Shown here: positions 12,809 through 25,755 of the stretch, in pieces
Layout of the letters: each line of letters begins with the position of its first letter
Position numbering within the stretch: the stretch's first letter is position 1
Assembly: GCA_905182985.1 (NCBI GenBank)
Contig: CAJJDN010000122.1
Span: 215,535 to 279,534, forward strand
Length of the DNA: 64,000 nucleotides
Direction of reading: 5' to 3'
From: Paramecium sonneborni
Taxonomy: Eukaryota > Ciliophora > Oligohymenophorea > Peniculida > Parameciidae
The notes under the pieces: model-generated
What the model saw: only the letters and a program-made list of their open reading frames with translations
What the model was told of the DNA's origin: nothing
The model's database searches: none
Program-made: the position numbers and the translations under genes

Positions 12809-15622
12809 TCATGGCAACAAGAGTTTTTGAATAGCAATTGCTAATCTCTGACAATTTTATTTACACTCTTCTTCCAAATTAATTTCTAACACTTTATACT
12901 TCTCCTTAATGTTATACATAAATTCAATTAATTTCGTAAATTCTTCTCCTTAACCTAAATCTCTAGTCTATTGTGATGCCAATACACACTAAATAATTTA
13001 TATATATACTTTAGCAATAAGGTCTTATGCAATAATTAAATCATTCTTATCAAGATTAAATCTATCTTAAGGATAAGTCATAGGAATAATCTTTTACAAA
13101 TGAAACTTTTGAAAATATGAATCTTTAGCTTTAAAACCTGTATAAAGTGCCAGATTTTTCATACAAACTTAAGTCTTATAAAGAACATCATTTCCTAATA
13201 AAATGTGATCATTTCTAACCAATAAACGATTTAATATAGTAAGTGCATAATCAAAACAAAAAGGTGTATTTTATATATTACTCTCTTGAGTAGGAAATGT
13301 GAATCCAACATTATAGATTTTAATAGAAACTCCTTTTTTAAGAGCAATATCTGTTTAAATTGCTTTTATATGATCAATCATATATAATAAAGTATGAGGA
13401 ACACAATTTCGATCAATAAATAATACAGCTTTTTCATTATTAGAATTTATTATTTCATTTATCTTTTTATGGAATTCTTATTAAAAGGCTTCCTTTATAT
13501 ATAGGAATACTTTTTAAAATTATATTGCTAATGATTCTGTATTTTGTCCTAGTTTATCCTTTATTAATTAGAGTGTAATTTCATCTGCACATATATCATA
13601 AAAAGGATAATCTTTATAATTATTTTTTAAATATTTAACCAATGTTGATTTACCAGAACCTGGTATCATCAATGGATAAATAATTACTATATTTTTTTAA
13701 GCACAAACATCTTCATCTGATTCTTCAAAATCTATTTCATTTTAATCCTCTATTTATGATTATTCAGCATATTCAAACTATTTTATTATCAATTCTAATT
13801 TTTATAGATCAAATTCATCTAACACAAAAGTTCTATTTGGATAATTCTTTTAACATTCTTTCAAATATACTTAACCTTTTTCTAACCATCTCTCTAAACT
13901 CAATTATTATACTTTGGGTTTTGCTGTTGTAAATTGAACACCAAAAGAACTTATAATTGGATTCTAATCTTAAAAATTCTTAGATTATAAGTTCTATAAT
14001 GAAACTTTAAATCCATCCTAATTCATACCTAAAAAAACAAAAATTATATTTGCTGGATCTTAGTTTTATAATGTTGAATTTACTAAATAATCATTCAATT
14101 ATTATTCATTATTAATATTGTATGGTAATTTTGGAATCATATGTAATATTGATATTGCTCTTTAAGCAAATACTTTTTGATTTCTACACATATATTAACA
14201 TTCAACACATTAGATATTTAATTTATCCTTCAAATTCTGTAATACTTTATCTTCAAACAACATTGGCAATGTTAATAATATGACTCTTACATGTCTTTAA
14301 AAATTCTTCTATTTCACTTCTCCTAACTCATCTATTTCACTCATTTTGTCTTCTTACATATTCTATATGTCTTCCAAGAAATCAACAAAATTATATCTAA
14401 TTTTTTCAAATGGAATTTTATTGTTATAAACCTCCTCAAAAGCCAATTTAGAAATATGAAGATAATATCTAATAGGTTGAGGAGGTGAATATTGTTTGAT
14501 TATTATTTACAATTCATTAAGAAATTTTCCTAATTAAACAGATAATTAATAATGTTCATTGAGATTAATCTTTTAAATCAATATCTTTAACATTTCTCTC
14601 AATTTTCTATAGATTAAATATTCCATAGATTTAAGTTTACAAAGACTTATTGTTTATTAATTTCCAATAGGATCTTCTGCTACTAAATATGCTACTGATC
14701 CTTCTCCTTCTAATTCCATAGGTCCTTCTCCAATTATTTTAGACCAGATTGCAAGTTATTTTAACACAGTTTCATAATTATCAAAATTTTTAATTGAAGA
14801 ATTTTTAACAAATTGCAATTTATATTATTCACAAATTTACTTAGTTTATTCAACTGGTAAACATATATCTGGAGAATTGTTATTAACAATGGCATAGAAT
14901 ATTAATTAAATATGAGTATACTTTGTAATATGTTAATAATGAGGATTTCCACAATATTCTCCAATTAAAGTATGTTGATTAAGAAAGGATTTTAAATTAT
15001 CAAAATTTTATTCTTTAATAATTTCTAGCCACTATTTAGCAATTAATTTAGCCCAAGTATGTCTTAGATCATTATATAAATTTAAGTCTTCTTCTTATTG
15101 AAAGAGAATTGTACAATTTTTAGATGCTACTAACCAATATCCATTAGTAAAACTTATTTAACAGTGTTCACCATTTTCTTTAAATAATTTATATAGATGA
15201 ATCTTTTTTCCTTCTTAAATAGCTTGTTTAATGGGATGTAAAATATTAATACAAGCTTTTTCATGATATCTAGACAATTTGATATTTTGTTATTCCAATT
15301 CATAATCAATATATTTTCTTTCAAGATCATAGAACTTTCTCATTCCTCTTCTACAGATAGTAATATAATCATCCTATACTAAGATTGAATTGCCTCTTCT
15401 AACATTCATTAGAAAGAATGGATTTTTTAAGTAAAGTTTATCCTCAATTGGACCCTTCTTGTGAAGTGAAATATCGTAAAGTTAGAAGCCAAAAATTTCC
15501 TATTTGACAAGTAAAATCTTTTTATGTTCTCTCATTTTTTACAAGTATTCAATAGGATCAGAAATGTAATTACCTTATTACATAATTAAATTAATAATTT
15601 ATGGAGTAATTTTTAAATGCAT
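12809..15622 (-). CDS. RNA ligase / P-loop kinase-like protein (937 aa)
   Basis: ATG 15620-15622 to TGA 12809-12811, 938 codons and no intron, unusual for a gene this long here. Residues about 90-180 contain HLYKLFKENGEHCQISFTNG; the KxNG signature resembles the nucleotidyl lysine motif of T4 Rnl1/Trl1-type RNA ligases, and GPMELEGEGSVAYLV may be a later ligase motif. After a helical middle region and an acidic linker (DFEESDEDV), the C-terminal third starts with a Walker A loop (IPGSGKST) and has FIDRN downstream, as in polynucleotide-kinase-like domains. Fungal and plant tRNA ligases join a ligase, a kinase and a phosphodiesterase; I see the first two but no phosphodiesterase signature. A role in tRNA splicing or RNA repair is inferred. 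Divergent to the next gene, 26 bp between starts. Confidence 0.6.
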
Positions 15623-15648
15623 ATAAAGAATTGACAAAGATGGTCAAA
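15623..15648. promoter_or_regulatory. 26-bp divergent start region
   Basis: Separates the ATG codons of the minus-strand RNA ligase-like gene and the plus-strand small basic protein. Any shared core promoter must be here or inside coding sequence. Confidence 0.4.
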
Positions 15649-15867
15649 ATGAGTACTTTTTATTAGACTTAAAAGAAGGAATAGAATAATAATGTAAAGT
15701 AATAAAAGATAAGTTAAAAATCAAAGAAAATTAAGGATGCACCACTAGCATCCAGAGAGGAATTAATGCAAAAACTTAAAAATAAAATAGATTCTTTAAA
15801 AGCTGATAGAACAACAAAGAAAGATTATGTACCACCTAGAAAATAAAGATAATAAAAAAACAAATGA
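15649..15867 (+). CDS. Small basic hypothetical protein (72 aa)
   Basis: ATG 15649 to TGA 15865, 73 codons with no intron. Lys/Gln-rich throughout, with a likely helix SREELMQKLKNKIDSLKADR in the middle and a basic tail ending PPRKQRQQKNK. No domain recognised; a nucleic-acid-binding or ribosome-associated role is only a guess from charge. Confidence 0.55.
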
Positions 15868-15922
15868 ATATATTATATATTATATCAAAACAATAAAAAA
15901 TAATATATTTGTTAAATAATTA

Positions 15923-18900
15923 ATGTAAAAAGTTGCTTTGGCTTTGTATGAGTACATTCATAAGAAGTACGTAGCTAAGATGATTCGAAGATCAGATGAT
16001 TTGTATTCACGCCAGGTACGTGAGCCATTTGATTCCTTAGATAGAATTCGACATGGGAGAAACAGTTAATTTGAAGGGAATTCCTTCAGCTGAACTTCGT
16101 AATGGTATTCGCTCATATTTATCCTATCCACAAATGTTCCAAGAGTATGCTAACAGACCCGGAAATTGGATTTTCATAATCATTAATATCATTTGTCTAT
16201 CAATTATTGATTTATAGGGTGAAGACTTTTCTCTCTTTTATTAGTTTGTAATTCCTTTATTAACAGGCATTGCTGCATTTCTTATAAAGATGATTTATTA
16301 TCAATATATCAAATATTAATAGGACGAATTGATAAATAAGAGAAAAGTGACTATTTTTAAGAGATTAAAAAAAGGGAGTGCTGTCAAAAAACCTAATTAA
16401 GAAAAAGGGTTGCAGGATGTTGATAATAAAAATTAGAATGGTCCAAAAAATGATATAGTTCTACTTTCAGGACCTCGCAAATAAGATATTTATAAACCTA
16501 TGATAATATCCTCATTTCGAGGAGAGGACAAAAAAATAGGATAATCTCCAGCTATATAAATTGAATAGAAAGTTTCTATCTTTGAAACAGTATATTGGGA
16601 TTAAGTAGAGGTGGGAGACATAATTTACCTTTAGAGAAATGAAATATGTCCAGCTGATATTTTAATATTGGAATCTAATTTGGAATATTGCTCAGCTGAT
16701 GTAACAAGTTTTAGTGGTAACACAAACTAAATTTTGAAGTCACCAAATATTCTCACATCAATGTCAAGAGTTCATCAATTCAAGAATAATTGTTTTGAAT
16801 ATAGATTATTATTAAGTGGGAAGGTGAATTACGATAGATAATTAGGGGATAAGTCAATGTATACAGGTTTTGTGAGATTGAAGAATGATCCTCAAGCAAT
16901 AGATATAAAAAAAGAAAACATATTGTTTAGAGAATAGTTACTTTTAAATTGTGATTATATCTATGGTTTAGTATTATATGCAGGGATGACATCTCGTTAT
17001 TACTATAATCAACCAAAGAACAGATTAAATAATTCTTTCTTCTACACAAAGATAGATCGTTATTTTTAATTTACACTAATTTTATTAATAGTATTGTCAT
17101 TTGCATCATGGATGACTGAATCTCTACGATATATAACATATGGTAGAGAATGGAGTCTTTAAACATTATCAAAATATTTGTTAGGATATTTGAATATGAT
17201 ACCATATTATTTACACTCCATAATGGATTTTCAGACTCTTATTTCAATGATAATAAAGAGTCATAGATACAAATAGAAGAAGGTGTAAGAATAAAAAATT
17301 AAAGATTAAGATACTGAATTATAATTATAATCATTATATTGTAGAATTAATGATACACCTCTAGCAGACTTAAGTTTAATAGATAGTGTAATATTTGATA
17401 AAACAGGTACAATGACTATTCCATAATTCAAATTAAAAATGATATCAATAAATGATTAAGTTTACAATATTAATAATAAGACATTTAAAAATAAAACAAA
17501 TTGGAAATCAATTTAAAAATAATAATAAGATCATTATGAAATATAATAATATTTTTTGAAAGATACTTAATCTCCTGCTAAGTAAGCTTCTTAAGTTAAG
17601 ATATTACCATCTCCAAAATAGATGATTAGTAGTACTAAACGTTCTTCAATAAAACCAATAAAATAAGAAGAATACCTTCCTCCATCTAATAGTGAGACTA
17701 ATAATAATGATTAAGCTAATTTTGATCCTGAAGAGATGGTAGATGAAAATGCTAAATTAAAAGAAATACACAAAAGCAAATAGCCAAAATTATTTTAAGA
17801 TTCATGGGGTTCAAATACAGATATTGCTAATGCTAACAATAATAATCCTTCAAGTGTTTAATAAAATACTCCATAATAAAATGAAATTAAAAGATAAACA
17901 TTTGTTGCAGGTGTAACAATTCGTAGAAAATAAAGTGTTAAATTAGATAGAGCAGATAAACTCTAATAACGTAAATTACCTATTGAGAAATCTATGGTTT
18001 TTACCAAATTTCTATAAGATGAAGGAGCCAAAGCATCATTTGAGAGATTAAGTGAAGAATAAAAGAATTTAGATGAAAAAGATTTTCTAAATCGTCTTAT
18101 TGCTATTGACAGTAAGAAATAGACAGAGGAGGCTATTTTTATTTTAATGATTTGTCATAATACTTCATCTTCTTATAATAAAAATGATGATTTATTCAAA
18201 CATGAGTTTTCTTCAAATGTTGATGATCTTTAATTAGATTTTATATCTAATTTTGATTATAAGTTTATTTGTGCAGCTAAAAATAAAAGTAAGTATATTT
18301 TAGAGATTAATGGAAATTTAGTTGAAGTTCCAGTTACTGTTACATAATTGGAACATTATAAGATCAGTGTTATAATATCTAGATTAGATTATACAAGATT
18401 TTTTGAAGATGTAGATTTAGCATATGAATATGTTTAATTTATAAGAGATGATAGTTAAGAAATGAGTGATCAAATTCTTATGGATAAAGAAGAGAGAGAT
18501 AAATGGGATGCAATGATATATAGAATGCATTAAAATGGTTGTAGACCAGTAGTTTATTTTAAATCATTTTTAGATGGGAATTAATATACTTAATTTTTAA
18601 AGAATCCTATTCATGAATTGAAAACTTAACCAAGAGCTTATGAATTATGTTTAGTTATTGGAATTAGAGAAAAGTTAAGAAAATCTATAAGAACTGTAAT
18701 TAAGAACTTTTTAGCTGCAGATATGATAATTTGGATTGCTAGTGGAGATACACTTGATAAAGTATTACCAATTGCTTATAAGACAGAAATACTTAAAGAT
18801 CTTATTCCTATAATTCATTTTGATCAATAAGAAGTCAATCTATAGATCAAACAATAAATTTAATGGTTATATAATAATTAAATAAAACATTTAAAAGAAG

Positions 18901-21900
18901 ATTAAATTGTTGTTGAAAAAAGATCATCAGAAAGACTTGTAATGAGTCCAAATCAAAAGAGAAGATCCATTCATTCCAATACCAGAAGATAAAGTACAAA
19001 AGGTCTCTTACCTGGATTATAAACTTCTTAATAAAAGATCAAACCATTTTCAATACTTATTCATGGCGATACTTTAGAAAAAATCTATTAGGATAATTCA
19101 CTATTTAATCATTTAGCATTCATTATAGCTTTCTCTACTTCAGTTGTTGGATATAGAATGTCTAAATCTTAAAAAGCCATTTTAGGATAAATCTTATAAC
19201 AAAAGTAACTTTGGAGAAGAAGATTTCTAGTTATTGGTGATGAAGGAAATGATAGTTAATTGATGGCTAACTCTGATTTTTCAATTTAATTATATGCTGA
19301 AAGATTACTATAAAAACCAACTATTGAAAAAATGGAACAATTATAGAGAGGAAAAAAGGAGCAAAAGAGTTCAAAATTATAATAAGTTAGTGGAAAATGT
19401 CTTAATAATTTCATAAGTAACATTATACTTAAAATTAGAACATTAGTATAAAACCATTCCTTACATTGGAACTGCTGATATCATAGTAAAAGACTTTAAG
19501 AATCTAATTAGCGTAGTATTAAATGAAAGTAGATAATCTGCAGAACTTTTAGAGAACATAATTACATTCTCCTTTTATAGAAGTTATCTATTGTGCTTTA
19601 CTCTTTTTTTTTAAATCCTATTCACTGGAATTACATTCTATCCACCTTTAGATTTTTTTTAAAGTTTACTTTATATTATACCTTGCTTCTCAATGTTCTT
19701 TTAACGATTAACTCAAAAAAATGAAAATGTGAGCAATATTAAAAACTAATTAGTTTATTTCTACAATCAAAATTAATTAGATTTCCGATAAATGAGATAT
19801 TGGCTATTCTTCTATAAAGTTATTCTTTATTCAGCATTTGAAGCTTTAATAATTTCTTTAACTTTACATCATATGGATTTGAAGAGTAACAAAGGATAAA
19901 TTTTAGATGAACAAATGAAATCTATTTAATAATTCTTCATCATACTATTATTAGATTTAACTAAATTATTGACTCATGCTAACATCTATTAATATATTAT
20001 TCTACCAATTGCTTACTTTGGTTTATGTACAGTTGGATACTTAGATTATTTTGATTATCAATATGGTGAATTATTTTAATTTTTACTCTCCTTTCAATCT
20101 CTTTTATAAATCATTGCTATCTAAATTATGTTCTTTTGTTTCTAAAAGACTTTAACTCAATTTCATTCAATTTATGTTCATAATCATATATATTCATCTT
20201 AGGATCAAATAGAAATCAATAGCAAAATTAAAACTATCTAAATTTACAATTCAAAAAGAAAGAAAGAAAATATTGTAATAAATATCCAGAAATATGTTTT
20301 AAAATTATTCAAAAATGAAGAAGAAATTGATCCCATTATAAAATAGGTACTATCTGGTATTGTTTTAAGTGTTAAAACAACAAAAATCAACAAAATAACT
20401 TAAACATTTAAAAATATTCAGTTAGAGATTAAGTATTAATTGAATGAATTACCATCTATCATTGAATATTATCGACTCTATTATCCATTAAGTTGGATGT
20501 TGGTTGAAGGAGCAATCTTAGTATAAATTTGGTTAATAAATACAGATGTTGATTATACATGGTTTCTATATTTCACTTTTGGGTATAATGCAGCTTAAGT
20601 CTTAATGGCTCTATTTATTTACACAGTTGCTTTTAAAAAGTACCATTTCAGAATAAGCAAAATATTGATTACTTGTAGATTGATTTATAAGATCATTTAT
20701 GATGCCTATTTTTATTAGGATAATAATAATGAATTAACAGATATGTTGATAATGTAATTATTTATGCTTTAACCTTTAATTGATGACAGACCATTAACAA
20801 TAATATTTTATTGTTTTGTTGTTAACATAAGTTTCATTATTAGATTTAGTGCAAATAATACAACAACTGATGAGAATTTTAATAATTATATTATGTTGAA
20901 TTATTATCTGATTGCTTTGATGCAAACTGCATTATCTAGTGGAATGTATTTAAGAATTTAAAGAAATTCAAGAGAAGAATTCATTTAAATGTTGACTTTA
21001 GATTAGCAAACCAATTCGATTAGTGATACATTAAGCATTTTAATGCCTAGATTCATTAGAAATATGATAAATTAGAAAGGAGAATTTGATATTTAAGAGA
21101 ATCAAGGAGAAGTAGCAATTTTATTTTGTGATATTTGTTAATTTGATAAAATTATAAAGACAGAAAAGGAGAATGTGATTCATTTGTTAGATATTCTATT
21201 TCGATAATACGATTCACTATGTAGTTAATATGGATTATAGAAAATAGAAACTGTTGGTAAAACATATATGGCAGCAGCAGGACTTAAAAATATAGCAAGT
21301 TAAAGTAATGTTAATCCTGTTCTTAGAACAATATAAGTAGCATTTGAAATGAGGAAATTCGCATAATAATAAAACTTTGGTAAATCAGAAGAGATCATCG
21401 TTAAAATTGGTGTTCATTATGGAAATGTAATAGCTGGGGTTATAGGTTATCACAAACCATAATTCTCTTTGATAGGAGATACTGTTAATACTACGTCTAG
21501 AGTTTGTTCAACTGGTTAAGATGGTTAGATTAAAATATCAGAGGAAGCTTATAGATTAGTTAGTGGATCTTAGGACTTTATTTTTACTCAAGATATTGTA
21601 GATGCAAAAGGAAAAGGATCAATCATAACCTATATATTATCTGAACAGTTAACCACTAAGAATATAAAAAATAAGAGTAAATCTTAAAAATAGAATTCTA
21701 ACCATCTTCCATCTAATTCTGTTACTGCTATTGATAATCCTGCTAAGTTTAATAGAGATAAAAAAATTAAGAGAAAACCTACCTTAGTATTACCTCATTT
21801 AAAATAAAATAATCCTAAATTATAACATAAATCAAGTTTGAATGTAGAAGCTCATTAATAATTACAATCTCATGACAGTGAACATGCTAATCCTATTGGA

Positions 21901-23412
21901 TAAAAATTTTCAATCGAAGGCGCTAATTTGATTGAAGCAATAGAAATTAAATTAGGTAAAGAAAATTTATTAATTGATGAAAACTTTGATTATTTAAATG
22001 GAGAAATTGAAAAAGATAAATTAAAATAGTTAAATTAAAATGAAGATGAATTTAAAGAATCTGATGTTCTTATATTAGATAAGAAAAAGCTATTCTTAGA
22101 TTTTCATCCTGATGTTGATCACTAATATATTGAAGACTTTTATAGAGAATTAACTAAAAAGAATGCATTATTGGTAATTTTATTAAAAGCTGGAGTAGCA
22201 ATATTATTATTTGTATAAAATACATCTACAATTCTAATTTCAGAAATCTTTGAAAACTAATATACATGGTATATAAATTTGAGTTTTGGTTACCTAATCG
22301 TTACAATAAAATTGGGGTTTCTAATTCTTTTATTAATGAAATAATACAGACATAAAGTCTTCTAAGAATCTTATTTCATTTGTAGTTATATTATCACCAT
22401 GATTTGGTGGATTATTCATATATTTTCTTATTAAAGTTTTATTGTTGGAGAAATTTGTATTGCAGTTGGAGTTTTCTTATCCTTTATGACATAACTCAAT
22501 CCAATTATTAAAATGAAATATAAAGTAATAGAAAGCATATTAATGATCTCAGTAAATCTAATAGTTGTACTACTTAAGAATTGGGAAAAGAGTTTGATCT
22601 ATTATGCCATTATATTACAATTGATCTTCATTTCTAATCAAATTTACAAATTCAATAAGAATGTCTAATTATATAATAATCAATGTAAATTAAAAGCAAA
22701 ACACAAATAATTAGATTAATTAGTAAAACATTAATTACCAAGACATATGTTAGAATAATTCCTTTAATTTTAACAATAAAGAGCAGTACTAAAAGACAGT
22801 TATGAGAATGTAACATTACTTTTTGCTGATATTGCAGGATTTACAGAATATTCAAGTAAAGTTCCACCTGAATAGGTTGTATTTATGTTAAGGAACTTGT
22901 TTACTGAATTTGATAAATGTTGTCAAGAAAAATCTGTCTATAAATTATATACAATAGGTGATTGTTATGTTGTTATGGGTATGTTAGATGCAAAAGATAG
23001 AAAAATTGCATAAGAAGCTAAAAATACTGTAGAATTAGGATTTGAAATGATAAACATCATCAAACGTGTTAGAGATCATATAAATTTCTAAGGATTAGAT
23101 ATGAGAATAGGAATACATACAGGTTCTATTATAGGAGGTGTTTTAGGTACTGAAATTGTTAGATATGATATTTATGGACCTGATGTACTTGTTGCAAATA
23201 AAATGGAATCTAAAGGAGAAAAAGGAAAATTATAGGTTTCATCCAGTACCAAGGAAATTTTAGAATAACATTATTCTGAAGAATTCAAATTTACATTTCA
23301 CACGACTGTTGATATTCCCTCTATTGATAGATCTACAGATGGTTATTTTGTCAATTTTAAATCTTATGATGAACCCTCGATGGATTTACAAGATGAAGTT
23401 TTTGATTGCTGA
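15923..23412 (+). CDS. P4-type ATPase / guanylyl cyclase fusion (2480 aa)
   Basis: ATG 15923 to TGA 23410 with introns at 16016-16040 (25 nt) and 19417-19438 (22 nt); 2481 codons. The N-terminal half is a P4-ATPase (flippase-like) unit: phosphorylation site DKTGTM (about 17400), hinge IGDEGNDSQLM (about 19235) and flanking helices. In the actuator loop the usual DGET is SGNT (about 16715). The C-terminal half is a class III cyclase with two catalytic domains, each after a membrane block. Domain one (about 21115-21640) has KIETVGKTYMA and IGDTVNTTSRV; Glu and Ser at the base-contact positions predict GTP. Domain two (about 22810-23380) has FADIAGFTEYSS and YTIGDCYVVMG with both metal-binding Asp. 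Thus the C2-like domain precedes the C1-like one, as reported for ciliate cyclases. It makes cGMP at a membrane; the ATPase half probably regulates it. Confidence 0.96.
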
Positions 23413-24390
23413 CTCCCATAAGCAATTTGATAACTATATATTCATATTTTGTAATTTCACTTTATTTATTATCCTTTTCAAGTATTTTATCAAAAAAGAT
23501 GATTTTCAACTTATTTTTTATTAATAAATTTTAAAAAGTTAAATATTTATATTAAAAATAAAATTTTCATCTTGTTTTGTTGCTTTCATGCTTATGATAA
23601 TTATGATTAAAATATTATTTCTTAAACATAATGTACAATAAAGAAAATAAGTTTAATCAATCTATGGTTTAGACAGTTTCTTCAATTTAAACTCAATTTA
23701 ACACTGAAAAGTTATTCTCAAAAGTCTAATCATATTTCAGCTTAAAGATATAATGAATGATATTCAGATTTTTTCAGTTAAAAAGAAAACGAATTAAAGT
23801 TCTGTAATTATTTATAAACTTAAAATTTGAGATTTCTATTCTTCTTATATTTTCAATTGAACTAACTTGCATAACCTCCTTTATAGTACTTACTCTTAAT
23901 GATTCGACTATGGTTATGGTGATAATAGTCCCAAAAATTTAAACATCTTGTTTTTAAGAAAAAATAAAAATTCAAAAATGAACCATTAATTTTCATCATA
24001 ATTTTATTATAATAATAATAAATTATTTTAAAAATATATTTTATAATAATTTTATTTAATTATGGTGTTCAGGGTTTATTTGTTTTTTTCATATTCAAAT
24101 ATTTCTTAAGAGTAGCAGAAATTCTTCACTCACCTTAAACATTTAATTATCAATTAAATACCATATAAAATGTAATTAAAATTAATAAATGACGGTATAA
24201 CTTATTGCATAATGAATCACTAAATTTTGAAAATAATATATTTTAATGATGAAATATCATAATTCAAAACCCAACAATATCTTGCTTATTCAATTCAATA
24301 TTAAATACACTAAAAAAAATGTAAAGAAAATAGTAATACGAAAGTGATTTCAATAATTTTTAAGAAGCCAGCACAATTTCACTTGATTAA
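23413..24390. other. Intergenic region, about 980 bp
   Basis: AT-rich. A plus frame starting at ATG 23631 (MYNKENKFNQSMVQTVSS...) gives about 41 residues to TGA and reopens after it; it is too short to call. Nothing else with coding or RNA character was seen. Confidence 0.4.
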
Positions 24391-24692
24391 ATGTTCAAAT
24401 AGTAAGACCACGCAGAAAAGCATAAGGAATTATGCCTTAGAAACGCTAAGACTTTTGAATTATTTGCCACATGTATTATTTGTAGATTTATGTAGGTATG
24501 GAAAGACATGAAGGCAAAATCGATAATATGGCTAAGTACCTCTCAATGAAAATGCTATTCATTGAAAAATAAGCACTTTAATGCTATAAAGGAAATACAA
24601 ATGATCGAGAATACGAAAGATGCCATCAAAGAGTTGAATAACAGCTTCACGACGTATACAGTGAATACTACTAAGGCTTACTTAACCTTTGA
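24391..24692 (+). CDS. Small twin-CX12C protein (92 aa)
   Basis: ATG 24391 to TGA 24690 with one 23-nt intron at 24473-24495; 93 codons. Clearly richer in G and C than its surroundings. It has exactly four cysteines, at residues 15, 28, 57 and 70, forming two C-X12-C pairs in predicted helices: CLRNAKTFELFATC and CYKGNTNDREYERC. Two helices with paired cysteines is the plan of small disulfide helical-hairpin proteins of the mitochondrial intermembrane space (CX9C, CX3C families); the spacing of 12 differs from those standard classes. There is no signal peptide. Function by analogy only: respiratory-chain assembly or a subunit of a mitochondrial complex. Confidence 0.75.
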
Positions 24693-24899
24693 CTTTATAT
24701 ATATTATTTAACAATCAATCGTCAAATCTTATTTTTCTATAATTCACTTTATATAAAATTTTACATTTTTATATATTTATAATAAATTTCTTAATAAACT
24801 AAAAATATTCTTAAATATTTTATACATGTTGATTAAATTACTAATATATATCATGATGACCGGCTTGCACTTTCTTCTATTACAGAAAAGCATGATTAA

Positions 24900-25576
24900 C
24901 TATTTTTATAGATATCCTTATTTAGTTTTGCCAGAAAATAAAATCTTTACTAATCATAATTCATAGACTTAAATCATAATTACATGTATGACATCCTCAA
25001 AAACAATAAAAAAAGCAACTTTGATAATAATTATGGATAGGGACCCCTGTTATATTATTATGTAATTCTTTTCAACAAAATTTGTACGTTAACTATTATT
25101 TTTGTATCAATTATATGATCAAATATATTTAGAGAGGAATACTCCATTTGCTGGGATTTTATTTAAAAGTACTTAATTTTCATTAAACTTTGATTATTCA
25201 CGTCAATTTCTTTTCTCAAGTTCATTCTATATGTTCTACTCTCTAACCTTTTTGATTAAATATCTGTTGAAGAGATTTCTATCTAAAGTTGTAAATTACT
25301 GTGAATTTATTTTATATAAATCGTTTATTATTATCATTCTTCTAACTGCATTTAAAATTTATTTTTATGTTCTCTAATTTCAAATCTACTAAAATTTTAT
25401 TCTTAATAACCAAAATCATAAATTTCTATTCCAAATGATTAATATTGAACTCTAACTATAGTTTGTTTACTATTTGAATTTCTAGATATAATTTATGTTG
25501 TTAAAAAATTTTGAAAAAGAGTCATCCAGTTTTGTTCCTAATTTTTTTTATTTTGTTTGGAAATTTAAAATTGCAT
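24900..25576 (-). CDS. Probable hydrophilic protein, exon structure unresolved
   Basis: Three minus-strand segments look coding: one from ATG 25576 (LGTKLDDSFSKFFNNINYIQ), one near 25330-25420 (KIYDFGYQEQNFSRFEIREH) and one near 24980-25200 (LRKEIDVNNQSLMKIKYF, QQMEYSSLNIFDHIIDTK). They lie in different frames and would need introns, of which only a 31-nt candidate was found. The plus strand carries a 279-codon Phe/Ile/Leu-rich frame over the same bases, which I take as the antisense shadow. No domain recognised. It lies downstream of the next minus gene with about 180 bp between. Confidence 0.35.
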
Positions 25577-25755
25577 AATTGTCTCTTTTATTTTTAAACT
25601 AGAGGTATTTATACATTTATCTCATTAAATATAATTTGAACTCTCAAAGTTTAAAGAAATGACTTAGGAAAGTTTAATTATTTCTAACATAGGGACCTTT
25701 TTAATTAACTTAATTTTATAGAGTAAGGATTGTACTTGTCTTATATTAAAAATAA

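Noticed and set aside
24826..25662. 279-codon plus-strand open frame
   Set aside because: Open only because TGA is rare in AT-rich DNA; its composition is Phe/Ile/Leu-rich, as expected for the antisense of a Lys/Gln/Asn-rich minus-strand gene.
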